A DNA stretch of 64,000 bases from Neobacillus drentensis NBRC 102427 (GTDB taxonomy: Bacteria > Bacillota > Bacilli > Bacillales > Cytobacillaceae): assembly GCF_001591445.1 (NCBI RefSeq), contig NZ_BCUX01000005.1, positions 124,001 to 188,000 of the forward strand. Direction: 5' to 3'. Shown in pieces: positions 44,989 to 54,755 of this stretch. The stretch's first letter is position 1. Each line of letters opens with the position of its first letter. A model generated the notes under the pieces. That model saw only the letters and a program-made list of their open reading frames with translations. It was not told where the DNA came from and ran no database searches. Both the position numbers and the translations under genes were made by a program.

Positions 44989-45022
44989 AAGCACCCGGCA
45001 ATTGCTGCCAGGTGCTTCCTTT
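44989..45022 (+). terminator. Terminator between the DUF3892 gene and mntR
   Basis: AAGCACCCGGC/GCCAGGTGCTT stem followed by CCTTTTGG. It overlaps the end of neither gene and may serve both. Confidence 0.75.
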
Positions 45023-45025
45023 TGG

Positions 45026-45445
45026 TTAATTTTCATTCTGTTTTTGAATTTCAGTTAGAGCCTCAATCCGTTTTTGATCTTCTTCAAAGAACTGAACCAG
45101 GTCACCAATTCGATCAATTGAATCCCAACTTAAATGGTGTTCAATCCCTTCGACATCGTTATAAATATTTTCGTTTTTAACTCCGATTATTTTTAGGAAC
45201 TGTTCAAGTAAATCATGTCTGAAGACCAGTCGCTTGCCTATCTTTTTACCCTTGGCTGTTAGCACGAGCCCTCTATATTTTTCGTAAACTAAATATTCAT
45301 CTTTATCAAGCTTTTGCACCATTTTCGTTACTGAGGAGGGATGTACAGAAAGCGCTTCTGCAATATCTGAGACCCGCGCGTATCCTTTTTCTTCAATCAA
45401 AATATATATTTGTTCAATATAATCTTCCATACTAGGTGTTGGCAT
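45026..45445 (-). CDS. mntR: Manganese-responsive transcriptional regulator MntR
   Basis: A 139-residue DtxR-family repressor closely matching B. subtilis MntR. The helix-turn-helix is [20 protein letters not shown]. The manganese ligands are all present: Asp8 and Glu11 (SMEDYIEQI), the histidine in FRHDLLEQF, and EGIEHHLS for two glutamates and a histidine. Family knowledge: it represses Mn uptake genes and activates Mn efflux. The start at 45445 gives MPTPSMEDY and follows GGAGGG; an earlier in-frame start is rejected. Mn-linked context: TerC and cytochrome genes nearby, but no transporter. Confidence 0.96.
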   Translation of the reverse strand: MPTPSMEDYIEQIYILIEEKGYARVSDIAEALSVHPSSVTKMVQKLDKDEYLVYEKYRGLVLTAKGKKIGKRLVFRHDLLEQFLKIIGVKNENIYNDVEGIEHHLSWDSIDRIGDLVQFFEEDQKRIEALTEIQKQNEN

Positions 45446-45536
45446 CCCGTACCCTCCAAAAAAATTACTCACCTAAAAGTTTACTATATAAAAAAATAGT
45501 AAACAAGGCACTTTATCACATATCTAATTTACAATT

Positions 45537-47705
45537 TTATTTTGAGGCTTTTTCTTCCCATAAAAATTTAACCTTTTTTTCAGCTTCGTCTAAAAAAAGC
45601 CGTGCATTAAAGGTCTTTTCTTTATTAACGAATCCTTCAATCAGCTCTGTTTTCCCTTCTGATAAAAGCAGCTTAATGTTCTTTTGGGTAATGTTTTTAC
45701 CTAATATTTTCTTTGAAATGGTAAAATTACAATGATTCTTTTGATAATTTGAACAACCGTAAAAACTCCCCTTATCTACTACTGACCCATCACATTTTTT
45801 ACAAGGACCAAGCTTTGTAACGGTCTGCTTCCTTCCCTTTTGCTTACCGGGCGCAAAATTTTCGCGAATATCCTCCGAGAAAGTCCAGGTAGTAGCTTGA
45901 CCCATACTTGACGAAATTAAGTGAATGACCATTTTCTTTGTTTGCTCCATAAACTGCTTTGGTGCAGCGGACCCCTCTGATATTTCCTTTAGTTTCTGCT
46001 CCCATTTTGCAGTCATTTCCGGTGAAGCTAAGATTTCTTTGCCAATGGCCTCAATCAGGATTTTGGCTTTGGCTGTAGCATAAACTAAATTCTTATTAAC
46101 CTCAATGTATAGGCGGTCCTTTAGCATTGTGATGATGCCTGCTCTGGTAGCTTCAGTTCCTAGGCCCTCGGTCTTTGTCAGAATTCTTTCCAGTTCCTTA
46201 TCATCTATATGCTTACCGGCCGTTTTCATTAACGTAATCAATTGTCCTTCTGTATAGCGCTTTGGTGGTTGCGTTTTGCTTTCTTTGACTTCCACCTTAT
46301 CCGTTCGGCCCTGCTCACCTTCAGATAACTTCGGTAGCGCTGGCTCATCATCATTGTCTTTTGGATTCAGTACTTTTCGCCAGCCTTCTTCAATTTGTAC
46401 CTTCCCTTTCGAGATAAACGCTGCCCTTCCGTCGACCATAGTGGTCACAGTCGTATATTCAGCAATAGCCTTATTGTAGTGTGCGGCGATCAAACTTGTA
46501 ACGACTAAATCGTAGATTATTTTCTCATCAGGGCTGAGTCGCGCTACATTTGGGATTTGTTCCGTCGGAATAATTGCATAGTGGTCCGTGACCTTTTTTT
46601 CATTCACATAGCGTTTATTTTCTGAAATCGAAGCCAAAGGTAAGGGAAAAAAGTTTTCGTAGTCCTTAATATGGCTTAATTTGTTTAAGATTTCCGGGAA
46701 AGTATTCGCTTCTTCTTTTGTTACGTACCGTGAATCAGATCGAGGGTACGAGACATTTCCCTTTTGATAGAGCTTTTGCATAACATCCAGTGTTTTCTTA
46801 GGAGAGAATTTAAAGCGTTTATTTGCCTCCGCTTGGAGGGCGGACAAATTATATAAAAGTGGAGGAAAGAACTCTTTTCTTTCTGATTGAACCTCACTAA
46901 CTTCTGCAGGTTTATCCTTGCAAAAAGCCGCAACTTTTTCGGCTAACTCTTTTGTCTTTACTCGAGTTTCTCCATCATTCTGCCATTTCCCGGTATATTT
47001 TTTTCCATTCATTGAAAAATGAGCGAGAACCTCCCAAAAGGGCTCAGCTTTAAAGTTCTCAATTTCTAATTCTCTTTTCACAATAAGTGCTAAGGTTGGC
47101 GTTTGTACTCTGCCAACTGAAAATACATCGGAAAATCCTTGTTTTTGTAAAAGTAAGCTATACAAACGTGAAGCATTCATACCAACTACCCAGTCAGCAC
47201 AGGCTCTAGTGTAGGCCTCAAAAAATAAGCTCCTCGTTTCCTGCTCATCTAACAGCTTTTTAAAACCCTCTTTAATACTATTAGCTGTTAACGACGAGAT
47301 CCAGAGCCTTTTCATTGGTTTATGACATTTTGTTAGCCTGAGAATATTGCGGATAATCAGTTCACCTTCGCGTCCCGCATCACCTGCATGTATTATTTCA
47401 GTAACTTGAGAATCAGACACTAACTTTTTTATTATGGCAAATTGTTTTGCCTTATCCTTTGATACCTCGTATTCAAACTGTTCAGGGATAATTGGTAAAT
47501 TATCTAACGACCATTTTTTCCAACCCTGCTGATATTTTTCGGGCGAGACTAGTTGGCAGACATGACCAATTGCCCAGGTCACATAGGCTCCCTGAGGAAA
47601 AACATCATTTGGAAAAATTTCAATAAAACCATTTTGTTTTTTATGTTTAAAGATTGATGCTAAGGTTGATCCTTGATCCGGCTTTTCGGCAATAATTAAT
47701 TTCAT
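45537..47705 (-). CDS. topB: DNA topoisomerase III
   Basis: A 722-residue type IA topoisomerase. The Toprim domain opens the protein (MKLIIAEKPDQGSTLA, HAGDAGREGELI) and the catalytic tyrosine lies in SYPRSDSRYVT near residue 310. One C-terminal zinc knuckle set is seen (CKKC, then CSNYQKNHC). It decatenates and relaxes DNA, resolving replication and recombination intermediates. The ATG at 47705 follows GGGAG; a much longer in-frame extension upstream runs into the cyd operon and is not used. Confidence 0.96.
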   Translation of the reverse strand: MKLIIAEKPDQGSTLASIFKHKKQNGFIEIFPNDVFPQGAYVTWAIGHVCQLVSPEKYQQGWKKWSLDNLPIIPEQFEYEVSKDKAKQFAIIKKLVSDSQVTEIIHAGDAGREGELIIRNILRLTKCHKPMKRLWISSLTANSIKEGFKKLLDEQETRSLFFEAYTRACADWVVGMNASRLYSLLLQKQGFSDVFSVGRVQTPTLALIVKRELEIENFKAEPFWEVLAHFSMNGKKYTGKWQNDGETRVKTKELAEKVAAFCKDKPAEVSEVQSERKEFFPPLLYNLSALQAEANKRFKFSPKKTLDVMQKLYQKGNVSYPRSDSRYVTKEEANTFPEILNKLSHIKDYENFFPLPLASISENKRYVNEKKVTDHYAIIPTEQIPNVARLSPDEKIIYDLVVTSLIAAHYNKAIAEYTTVTTMVDGRAAFISKGKVQIEEGWRKVLNPKDNDDEPALPKLSEGEQGRTDKVEVKESKTQPPKRYTEGQLITLMKTAGKHIDDKELERILTKTEGLGTEATRAGIITMLKDRLYIEVNKNLVYATAKAKILIEAIGKEILASPEMTAKWEQKLKEISEGSAAPKQFMEQTKKMVIHLISSSMGQATTWTFSEDIRENFAPGKQKGRKQTVTKLGPCKKCDGSVVDKGSFYGCSNYQKNHCNFTISKKILGKNITQKNIKLLLSEGKTELIEGFVNKEKTFNARLFLDEAEKKVKFLWEEKASK

Positions 47706-47811
47706 TATGATTGCTCCCTTTTTACAAAGCATCCCGAAATCCATTTTACCCATTAAATCCAGTGTTCGTAAAGATAAATAATTACCAATATCCAGTAATT
47801 CCCTGAACATA

Positions 47812-49545
47812 TTATGACAATGGACAATCGAGACGATATAATCGCATGTATCTTTCTTCACTTTCCAATAATTGTTGATGACTTCCTTCCATGGCAATTT
47901 TTCCTCGGTCCAGAAAAATGATGCGGTCCATGTTCTCAACACCAGTCAAATGGTGAGTCACCCAAATTATTGTTTTATCTCTTAATGTTGTAAATATCGT
48001 ATTCAACAGGTCTATTTCTGTAATCGGATCTAGACCAACTGTTGGTTCATCAAGGATAACGACCGGTGTATTTTGAAGCAGTATTCTAGCCAGAGCAATT
48101 CTCTGTCGTTCTCCCCCTGAGAATCGTTGTCCGGTTTCCTGCATATTTGTTTGATAACCTTTAGGTAATGTTTCTATTAATCCTTCTAATTGGACCATTC
48201 GAGCGACGCGATAAACCTCCTCATCACTCGCCTCCGGGCAGCCTAAGCGAATATTATTTAGAACTGAAGTATTAAACAGGTAAGCCTTTTGATTCAGTAC
48301 TGACATGAGGGTTGGAATAACCGATTCCAAGTTCTTTGCATTTAAGCCATTTATCCGTACTTCACCACTTGTTGGTTCAAGTGCACCCTGAATCAAATTT
48401 AAAAGGGTCGATTTACCCGAACCACTTCGCCCAATAATCGCAATTTTTTCACCTTGTTCTACCTTTAGGGTAACATCTTTTAATAGCGGTTCGTTTTGAT
48501 GATATCCAAATGATAACTTGTTGAGTTCTAGTGTAACTTGAGCTATTGACAGGGTATCTGGCATAACCACAGCGGAACTCATAATTTGCGATTTATCACT
48601 TTCGATACTGTCAAGACGTTTTAATGAATCGTGATATGTAGCTGTTTCACTGACGGCACTTGCGATGGGCAAGAACGATTCCACTAAGGACAACAATACA
48701 AGACCAAATGCAGCGATTAAGGTTGACGGGATTTCCCCGCTCATTGTTAGTCCATTCGCCCAAGCAATTGTCACGACAACAATCGTACCAAGTACGATTT
48801 GATTTGCAACATCTCTCCAATTCACAAAAGAAAGCTTACGTGCTTCCACCAAAAACAATTGCTGTTCTTGTTTTTCATTCCGACGGATGAAACTGGAATG
48901 ATTCCCACTAAAAATCCAATCGCTAATTCCAAAAACTGCATCCGTGAATTGGTAATAAAGCTGATGTCTTCCTATTTTCAATTTATCATTTAGTGCTCTC
49001 GTGTATAGGAATGAAAAAAGAGGGCCAATAAACAAAATCAAACCCATCAGACCTGCGAGAGTCAGGGCGAATGGAAGAGAAAACATACCGGCACAAATAA
49101 TAATCAGCGCGTAAATGATAATAGAAACAAGGGAGGGAAACAGGGTTTTTAAGTAAAAATCCTGTAAATGCTCGATATCATCTGCAAGGACACCGAGAAC
49201 GTCTCCCGTTCGAAACCGGGAACGGAGGAAAAAAGCTTGAGGTTCGATTATTTTATATAATCTTATACGCATTTCTGAAAGAACTTTCAATATGATAGAG
49301 TGTCCTGTCAGCCTTTCGGCATAACTTAATACTGCTCGGCCAATCCCAAAGGTGCGAACCCCAACAATTGGCACATAGACCATTAAAATCGATTCCGGCT
49401 GAGTCGCTGCTTTAGATATTAAATAGCCTGAGGTAAACATTAAGCCCGCCCCAAAGAGAATCGTCATGGTACCAAGAAAGCAGGCAAGAATAAACTGCCA
49501 ACGATAGCGTCGTAAATATGGATAAATCCATTTCTCCTTCCCCAC
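47812..49545 (-). CDS. cydC: Thiol reductant ABC exporter subunit CydC
   Basis: A 577-residue ABC half-transporter: six-helix membrane domain (1-310), then an ATPase domain with Walker A IIGRSGSGKSTLL, signature RFSGGERQR and Walker B PVVILDEPTVGLD. Family knowledge: CydDC exports glutathione or cysteine-type thiols and is required to assemble cytochrome bd. It starts with GTG directly after the cydD stop and is the last gene of cydABDC. B. subtilis uses the name cydD for this position, so naming can differ. Confidence 0.93.
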   Translation of the reverse strand: MGKEKWIYPYLRRYRWQFILACFLGTMTILFGAGLMFTSGYLISKAATQPESILMVYVPIVGVRTFGIGRAVLSYAERLTGHSIILKVLSEMRIRLYKIIEPQAFFLRSRFRTGDVLGVLADDIEHLQDFYLKTLFPSLVSIIIYALIIICAGMFSLPFALTLAGLMGLILFIGPLFSFLYTRALNDKLKIGRHQLYYQFTDAVFGISDWIFSGNHSSFIRRNEKQEQQLFLVEARKLSFVNWRDVANQIVLGTIVVVTIAWANGLTMSGEIPSTLIAAFGLVLLSLVESFLPIASAVSETATYHDSLKRLDSIESDKSQIMSSAVVMPDTLSIAQVTLELNKLSFGYHQNEPLLKDVTLKVEQGEKIAIIGRSGSGKSTLLNLIQGALEPTSGEVRINGLNAKNLESVIPTLMSVLNQKAYLFNTSVLNNIRLGCPEASDEEVYRVARMVQLEGLIETLPKGYQTNMQETGQRFSGGERQRIALARILLQNTPVVILDEPTVGLDPITEIDLLNTIFTTLRDKTIIWVTHHLTGVENMDRIIFLDRGKIAMEGSHQQLLESEERYMRLYRLDCPLS

Positions 49546-51261
49546 TTAGATTCCCCCTTTCTGAACGTTTACAAGATGATAATAGGCTGACTTTTGTTTC
49601 ATTAATTGTTCGTGTGTACCTGATTCGACAAGCCTGCCATGGTCCAACACAAGAATTTCATCCATTTCTAGCATCCAATGTAAGCGATGGGTTGCAAAGA
49701 AGACAAGTTTCCCATCAAATAATCGCAGCATGGTCCGCTTCAATTCAGCTTCTGTTTCGATATCCAAATGGGCAGTTGGCTCATCTAACATTAAGATAGA
49801 TCGTTTAACTAAAAAAGCACGAGCAAGGGCAATCCGCTGTTCTTGGCCTCCACTTAAGGCCCTGCCTCCGTCACCTATTATCGTCCCTACTCCTTGCGGC
49901 AGCGCTTGAATCACTTCAAGTAACCCCGCCTGCTTGGCTGCAACCAAGACTTCTTCCTCCGTTGATTCAGGTTCATAAAAGCGAATATTATTAAGGATTG
50001 TATCGTTAAAAATATATGGATGCTGTGGAATATAGGTTACTTGGTTCTGCCACCCGGAATGGGATAATGAGGTAACCGTTATGTTACTAATTTGAAACTC
50101 TCCTGAAGAAGGTGCTAAAAATCCACTTAAAATATCGATCAGAGTTGATTTCCCTGCACCACTTGCCCCAATAATACCAATTTTTTTTGCCCCGAAAACT
50201 GATAGATTAATATCCTGTAAGCCAGCTTGGTTATTGTCGTCAAATTGGATATTTACGCCTTTAACAGCAAAGAGATCGCTGGAATTCCAGACTGGAATAG
50301 CTCCTTTTATTTGCTGCTGTGATTCATGAGCAAGGATGTCCTCAATGTTTTTACCTGCGTTTTTCCCATCAAGAGTTGCATGGTAATCTGCACCTAATTC
50401 TCTGATCGGTAAAAAATATTCTGGTGCCAAAATCAGTATCGTCAAAGCCGGGTGTAATTCCATTGCCCCATTTATTAATCCCATCCCCAGAAAAACAGCA
50501 ACTGTTGCGATCGAGAGCATTGTAATAAAATCAAGGGCAAATGATGATAAAAAAGCAATCCTCAATGTCCCCATCGTAGCACGACGATATTTTTCGCTGA
50601 CTAAGGCGATTTTGTCGATGTGCTGCTTGCTTAACCCTAAGTATTTAAGAGTTTCTATTCCTCTTAATGAGTCGACAAAATGGTTCGAAAGTAATTGATA
50701 GGATTCATACTGATGATCAGCTTTTCCTTTTGCTGCAAGGCCTAGCAGAATCATAAAGACAATCAGAATTGGAAGGGCTATTACTAAAATAACAGCAGAC
50801 CGGATATTTTCTGTAAAGATAAACAAACAAACAGATGCTGGGATGATCGCCATTTCGACCATTTTTATAAAAATGATTTCAAGGTACCGTCGAAATCTCA
50901 GCACGCCTTCCATCACGAGCGTAACAGTCTGTCCTGATCCCTCTTCTCTAACAAAACGGGGACCCAGTTGAAAAAGTTTTTTCAACAGTTCCCCGCGAAA
51001 CTGATCACTAGTTCGCGCCGAAAAATGGAAACTTAGCTTTTTCTTCCAAACCGTTGCAATCCTGCGAATGATGAGAGCCAATAAAAAGATCACCAACTTT
51101 TTTTTGACTGTATGAAACAAATCCCCCGCAAAAAGCGAGGAGATTGCATCTGCCAAATAGTTGGCCTGGATAATGATCATAACTCCTTGTAAAGCAGTTA
51201 AAATGGCTAGTTTTACGAGAAGTGGTTTGACTCCCTTGTAAGAGAACAAAACTTTTTCCAT
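49546..51261 (-). CDS. cydD: Thiol reductant ABC exporter subunit CydD
   Basis: A 571-residue ABC half-transporter partner of CydC. The membrane domain occupies about 1-320; the ATPase domain has Walker A IIGASGAGKSTLI, signature ALSGGQEQR and Walker B ILMLDEPTAHLD. Its ATG overlaps the cydB stop by one base (TAATG), so translation is coupled. In B. subtilis numbering this position is called cydC. Confidence 0.93.
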   Translation of the reverse strand: MEKVLFSYKGVKPLLVKLAILTALQGVMIIIQANYLADAISSLFAGDLFHTVKKKLVIFLLALIIRRIATVWKKKLSFHFSARTSDQFRGELLKKLFQLGPRFVREEGSGQTVTLVMEGVLRFRRYLEIIFIKMVEMAIIPASVCLFIFTENIRSAVILVIALPILIVFMILLGLAAKGKADHQYESYQLLSNHFVDSLRGIETLKYLGLSKQHIDKIALVSEKYRRATMGTLRIAFLSSFALDFITMLSIATVAVFLGMGLINGAMELHPALTILILAPEYFLPIRELGADYHATLDGKNAGKNIEDILAHESQQQIKGAIPVWNSSDLFAVKGVNIQFDDNNQAGLQDINLSVFGAKKIGIIGASGAGKSTLIDILSGFLAPSSGEFQISNITVTSLSHSGWQNQVTYIPQHPYIFNDTILNNIRFYEPESTEEEVLVAAKQAGLLEVIQALPQGVGTIIGDGGRALSGGQEQRIALARAFLVKRSILMLDEPTAHLDIETEAELKRTMLRLFDGKLVFFATHRLHWMLEMDEILVLDHGRLVESGTHEQLMKQKSAYYHLVNVQKGGI

Positions 51262-52274
51262 TAGTAGGTTAATTGCTCCTTATCCGTTACCCGTTTCCGG
51301 AAAATATAGTAACTCCAAATAGTATAACCCAATACAAACGGTAGAATAGTTAACGCGACAATCGTCATAATTTTTAAAGAGTATAGACCGCTAGATGCAT
51401 TATAAACGGTTAAATCAAATGCTTTATTGATAGAACTGATCATCACTCTTGGGAACAACCCAGCGAAAATGGCTGAAACCGTAAAAGCCAAACCAAGTCC
51501 TGACATGGTAAAGGCTAAGCCTTCGCGTTTTTTGTTAATAAAGAAATAGGCCAATACATAAGCGAGAATAATTAAAACAACAAGTACTGACTCCATTACC
51601 GGACGAACTTTAAATATGTCAGTCATTCCCCAAGATAGGACCACAAAAATCACCAAAGCACCTAGTACTGCTAAGACTACTTTTTTTGCCAATGCAGCAG
51701 CACGTTGTCTAATGTCACCCACTGTTTTTAAAGCAAGAAAATTAAGGCCATGTAAGAAGCATAACAATGTGACGGTTAAGCCTCCCCAAAGAGAGTAGAT
51801 ATTAATAAAATCTGTAAAACTAGCATTCATATTCATATCAGCTTGAATCGGCATTCCCCTTAGCATACTTGTAAAAAGGACCCCAATCAGGAAAGGAGGT
51901 AATAAACTTCCAAAGAAAATAACCCAATCCCAAGTATTCGTCCAACGTGGATTATCGACTTTTCGGCGGAATTCAAATGAAACTCCCCGCCCAATTAAGC
52001 ATAGCAAAACAGCTAATAACGGCAAATAATACCCGCTGAACATGGTGGCATACCAATTTGGAAAAGCCGCAAAGATAGCACCGCCACCCGTTAATAGCCA
52101 TACTTCGTTGGCATCCCAGAACGGACCAATCGTATTGACCATTACGGTCCGTTCTATTTGGTTACGGGCAAGCAATCTTGTTGACATACCTACTCCAAAA
52201 TCAAAGCCTTCAAGGAAAAAGAAACCAATAAAAAGGATTGCGATGAGTAAAAACCATAATTCGCTTAGTTCCAT
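51261..52274 (-). CDS. cydB: Cytochrome bd ubiquinol/menaquinol oxidase subunit II
   Basis: A 337-residue membrane protein with about eight helices, starting MELSELWFLLIAILFIG. Typical CydB features are GFDFGVGM and the WDANEVWLLTGGGAIFAAFP segment with its acidic residue. It pairs with CydA in the high-affinity terminal oxidase. ATG 52274 is used behind AAGGTAGGTG; the GTG inside that site is rejected. It follows cydA by one base. Confidence 0.96.
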   Translation of the reverse strand: MELSELWFLLIAILFIGFFFLEGFDFGVGMSTRLLARNQIERTVMVNTIGPFWDANEVWLLTGGGAIFAAFPNWYATMFSGYYLPLLAVLLCLIGRGVSFEFRRKVDNPRWTNTWDWVIFFGSLLPPFLIGVLFTSMLRGMPIQADMNMNASFTDFINIYSLWGGLTVTLLCFLHGLNFLALKTVGDIRQRAAALAKKVVLAVLGALVIFVVLSWGMTDIFKVRPVMESVLVVLIILAYVLAYFFINKKREGLAFTMSGLGLAFTVSAIFAGLFPRVMISSINKAFDLTVYNASSGLYSLKIMTIVALTILPFVLGYTIWSYYIFRKRVTDKEQLTY

Positions 52275-52275
52275 C

Positions 52276-53682
52276 TTAAGCACCTACCTTATTAAATGGG
52301 TCCGTTGTGACCTTGGAATCAATCCCATGGAGGCTTTCAGGACCTTTTTTAATTTCATGAACCATTAAGTAAATCATCACGCTGGCAAGGATTGTAAATA
52401 TTAGCAGGTACATGATGATTGAAAAAAGAATCGTTCCTCCCGAAACATTGGGAGAAATGGAATCAGCAGTTGTCATTAGACCGAAAACAGTCCATGGCTG
52501 ACGTCCAACCTCTGTCATCAGCCAGCCAAATGTATTGGCTAAGAATGGAAAAGCTATAGCTGGTAAAAGGAACTTTAAGAATATAGGGCTTCGCTCTAAT
52601 CTGCCTTTTTTCCATAGGTAGGCACCCATTAATGATAATAAAATCATTCCCATACCAAAGCCAATCATAAGTCTAAAGCTCCAATACGTGGTTTTAACAG
52701 GTGGAATATAGTTGGTACCTTCACCTACTACCGAATCGTATTTTACGGTATATTCTTTCTGCAGTGTCTCCATCCCTTTAAGTCCGCCTTCAAATTTAGA
52801 ATAGGCTAAGAAGCTCATAGCATAGGGAATGTTTACTTCAAACTTATTCTCTTTTTTATATGAATCTATTATTGCAAAGGCAGACCACGGGGCGGGATCG
52901 GCTGTATCTTTCCAGATTCCCTCAGCAGCAGCCATTTTCATCGGCTGTGTTTTCACCAGAAATTGTGCTTGTGTATGTCCGCTTAAGGCAGTTCCGATAC
53001 TTCCTATCAAGCCAATAATGATTGCAATTTTCATAGATTTTAGATAAAACTCAACGTGATTTTTCTTAAGGAGATTTACAGCACTTACACCCGCAATGAA
53101 AAACGCCCCTGTACATAAAGCTCCTGTAATGACATGCGGGAATTCCACCCATAATTGCCCATTGGTAATTAAGGCTAAGAAGTCATTCATTTCTGCCCGG
53201 CCATTGTTGATCTTAAACCCGACTGGTACTTGCATAAAAGAGTTGGCCATTAAAATCCAAAAACCTGACAAGAGCGTTCCGAAAGAAACGAGCCATATAC
53301 ATGCTAAATGAACCTTTTTCATTAAACGATCCCAGCCAAAAATCCATAACCCGATAAAGGTTGACTCCATGAAAAAGGCTAGTAAGGCTTCAATTGCGAG
53401 CGGGGCACCAAAAACATCCCCGACAAATCTCGAATAATCAGACCAGTTCATCCCAAACTGGAATTCCTGTATAATCCCAGTTACGACCCCAACCGCAAAG
53501 TTAATCAAAAACAGATGTCCCCAAAACTTTGCCATCTTTTTGTAAATCTCTTTCTTTTTAACAACGTACAGTGTTTCCATTAATGCCACCATAAACACTA
53601 AACCAATCGAAAGCGGTACGAAGAAAAAGTGGAATATCGTTGTTGCAGCAAATTGAAATCTTGCTAAAAACACTGGATCCAT
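52276..53682 (-). CDS. cydA: Cytochrome bd oxidase subunit I
   Basis: A 468-residue haem subunit with about nine helices. Haem ligand His18 lies in FAATTIFHFFFVPL and the conserved GRQPWTVFG motif is near residue 390. The Q-loop is short, as in Bacillus CydA. It reduces O2 with menaquinol without pumping protons and works at low oxygen, which fits the presence of an uptake hydrogenase in the same genome. AGGAGG precedes the ATG. The upstream region holds palindromic candidates for redox control. Confidence 0.97.
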   Translation of the reverse strand: MDPVFLARFQFAATTIFHFFFVPLSIGLVFMVALMETLYVVKKKEIYKKMAKFWGHLFLINFAVGVVTGIIQEFQFGMNWSDYSRFVGDVFGAPLAIEALLAFFMESTFIGLWIFGWDRLMKKVHLACIWLVSFGTLLSGFWILMANSFMQVPVGFKINNGRAEMNDFLALITNGQLWVEFPHVITGALCTGAFFIAGVSAVNLLKKNHVEFYLKSMKIAIIIGLIGSIGTALSGHTQAQFLVKTQPMKMAAAEGIWKDTADPAPWSAFAIIDSYKKENKFEVNIPYAMSFLAYSKFEGGLKGMETLQKEYTVKYDSVVGEGTNYIPPVKTTYWSFRLMIGFGMGMILLSLMGAYLWKKGRLERSPIFLKFLLPAIAFPFLANTFGWLMTEVGRQPWTVFGLMTTADSISPNVSGGTILFSIIMYLLIFTILASVMIYLMVHEIKKGPESLHGIDSKVTTDPFNKVGA

Positions 53683-53712
53683 AGTTGACTACCTCCTAAA
53701 TTTCTATTACCA

Positions 53713-53729
53713 TGTTCAAGTATTCACAA
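53713..53729 (-). promoter_or_regulatory. Possible Rex-like half operator upstream of cydA
   Basis: Minus strand TTGTGAATACTTGAACA matches the left half of the Rex operator (TTGTGAA-N4-TTCACAA) perfectly and the right half poorly. It lies 31 bases before the cydA start. Rex controls cyd in B. subtilis. Confidence 0.4.
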
Positions 53730-53838
53730 ACTTAAAGAAAAAAAACTTTATTACAGTCCCTTAACACAGTGGTAATATTGATAATAATTATTTTTTTAGA
53801 ATTACTCTCATACAACTCACTCATATAATAGCAGACCA

Positions 53839-53878
53839 TGTCACGAATTCTCCTTAACTTTTTGTCCGTTTCGTGACA
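53839..53878. promoter_or_regulatory. TGTCACGAA inverted repeat upstream of cydA
   Basis: TGTCACGAA (53839-53847) and TTCGTGACA (53870-53878) are perfect 9-bp inverted arms 22 bases apart. A minus-strand TATTAT box lies just downstream, so the repeat overlaps the likely -35 region of cydA. It does not match Rex, cre or ResD sites known to me. Confidence 0.5.
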
Positions 53879-53890
53879 AGTAGCACTGAA

Positions 53891-53930
53891 GAAAAAAAGA
53901 GCAGTCAAATTATATGACCACCCTCAATAT
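53891..53930 (-). terminator. Weak terminator upstream of cydA
   Basis: On the minus strand, behind the small gene at 53939, GAG...GTCA pairs imperfectly with TGAC...CTC and is followed by TTTTTTT. Confidence 0.5.
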
Positions 53931-53938
53931 AACCATTT

Positions 53939-54223
53939 TTAATCTAATCTCTTCAAGGAAGGTACATCCTGATTGTACCAATGATCATCGGGGATAATAT
54001 TCGAAACTGTTAATATTAAGGATGGAATTCTCTCCACATCGAACACAATCGCACCAATTTCCTTTGCAAAAATGATAAATGCACTTCCATGTGAATAATT
54101 ATCAAGTTCAGCTCCTATATGGAGCAATGCGAATAATATCGTCTGCTTTTCAGCCGAATCCATATAAACTTGCGGTGAAAATCTCAGTATCCATTCATCA
54201 CCTTCTATGGAAAATCGGTACAT
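53939..54223 (-). CDS. Small protein of unknown function upstream of cyd
   Basis: A 94-residue soluble protein, MYRFSIEGDEWILRFSPQVYM and on, mixed alpha/beta, without membrane or metal motifs. I do not recognise it. GGCGGGG lies five bases before the ATG. It is separated from cydA by a terminator and the operator-like repeats, so it is probably an independent gene. Confidence 0.5.
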   Translation of the reverse strand: MYRFSIEGDEWILRFSPQVYMDSAEKQTILFALLHIGAELDNYSHGSAFIIFAKEIGAIVFDVERIPSLILTVSNIIPDDHWYNQDVPSLKRLD

Positions 54224-54367
54224 TCAATCCCCGCCTTCTGCAAATTAATTTGCTTAATTTAAGATATGAAGCAGAAGTATTTTTCATGATATTTGTCATG
54301 ACAAATCAGACAAAAATATATTCTCATAGAAACTATTATTTATTCACCAAAAGGCGCAAGTCATTCC

Positions 54368-54396
54368 TTGACTGTAAATTTTCAATATTGTATATT
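54368..54396 (+). promoter_or_regulatory. Promoter and leader of the cold-shock gene
   Basis: TTGACT (54368-54373), 17 bases, TATATT (54391-54396) is a near-consensus sigma-A promoter. It gives a leader of about 97 bases before the cold-shock protein ATG, the long 5' UTR style of cold-shock genes. Confidence 0.75.
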
Positions 54397-54499
54397 TAAA
54401 GCATCATGTAACTATATATGCATAGCAAGTGGCTGCATGATAATATTTATCTTTGGCACCAATAAGGGTGGCTTTAAAAGGCTTAGGAGGAAGAAGTAC

Positions 54500-54700
54500 A
54501 TGCAAAACGGTAAAGTAAAATGGTTTAACAATGAAAAAGGTTTTGGTTTTATTGAAGTTGAAGGCGGCGACGATGTATTCGTACACTTCAGCGCTATTAC
54601 TGGCGAAGGCTTCAAATCTTTAGAAGAAGGTCAAGAAGTTTCTTTTGAAATCGTTGAAGGAAACCGTGGACCACAAGCAGCTAACGTTGTAAAACTTTAA
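54500..54700 (+). CDS. Cold-shock protein (CspA/CspB family)
   Basis: A 66-residue single cold-shock domain: [20 protein letters not shown] contains RNP1 (KGFGFIEV) and VFVHFSAI is RNP2. It binds single-stranded nucleic acid and acts as an RNA chaperone. GGAGGAAG stands before the ATG at 54500; the frame is open further upstream but that sequence is the leader. The acidic start QNGKVKWF is closest to CspB/CspD-type paralogues of Bacillus. Confidence 0.96.
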   Translation: MQNGKVKWFNNEKGFGFIEVEGGDDVFVHFSAITGEGFKSLEEGQEVSFEIVEGNRGPQAANVVKL

Positions 54701-54718
54701 TCTTAAATAGCCAATCTA

Positions 54719-54745
54719 GGGCTGACGTTTTCGTCAGCCTTTTTA
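54719..54745 (+). terminator. Terminator of the cold-shock gene
   Basis: GGCTGACG/CGTCAGCC stem with TTTT loop followed by TTTTT. Confidence 0.93.
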
Positions 54746-54755
54746 TATGTTCAAC

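Noticed and set aside
45345..45360. GAAAGCGCTTC cre-like core within mntR
   Set aside because: It is in the coding sequence of the DNA-binding region and lacks the outer cre bases.
47706..47942. Long N-terminal extension of topB
   Set aside because: The 79 extra codons run into cydC. The ATG at 47705 has a good ribosome site and gives the family N-terminus.
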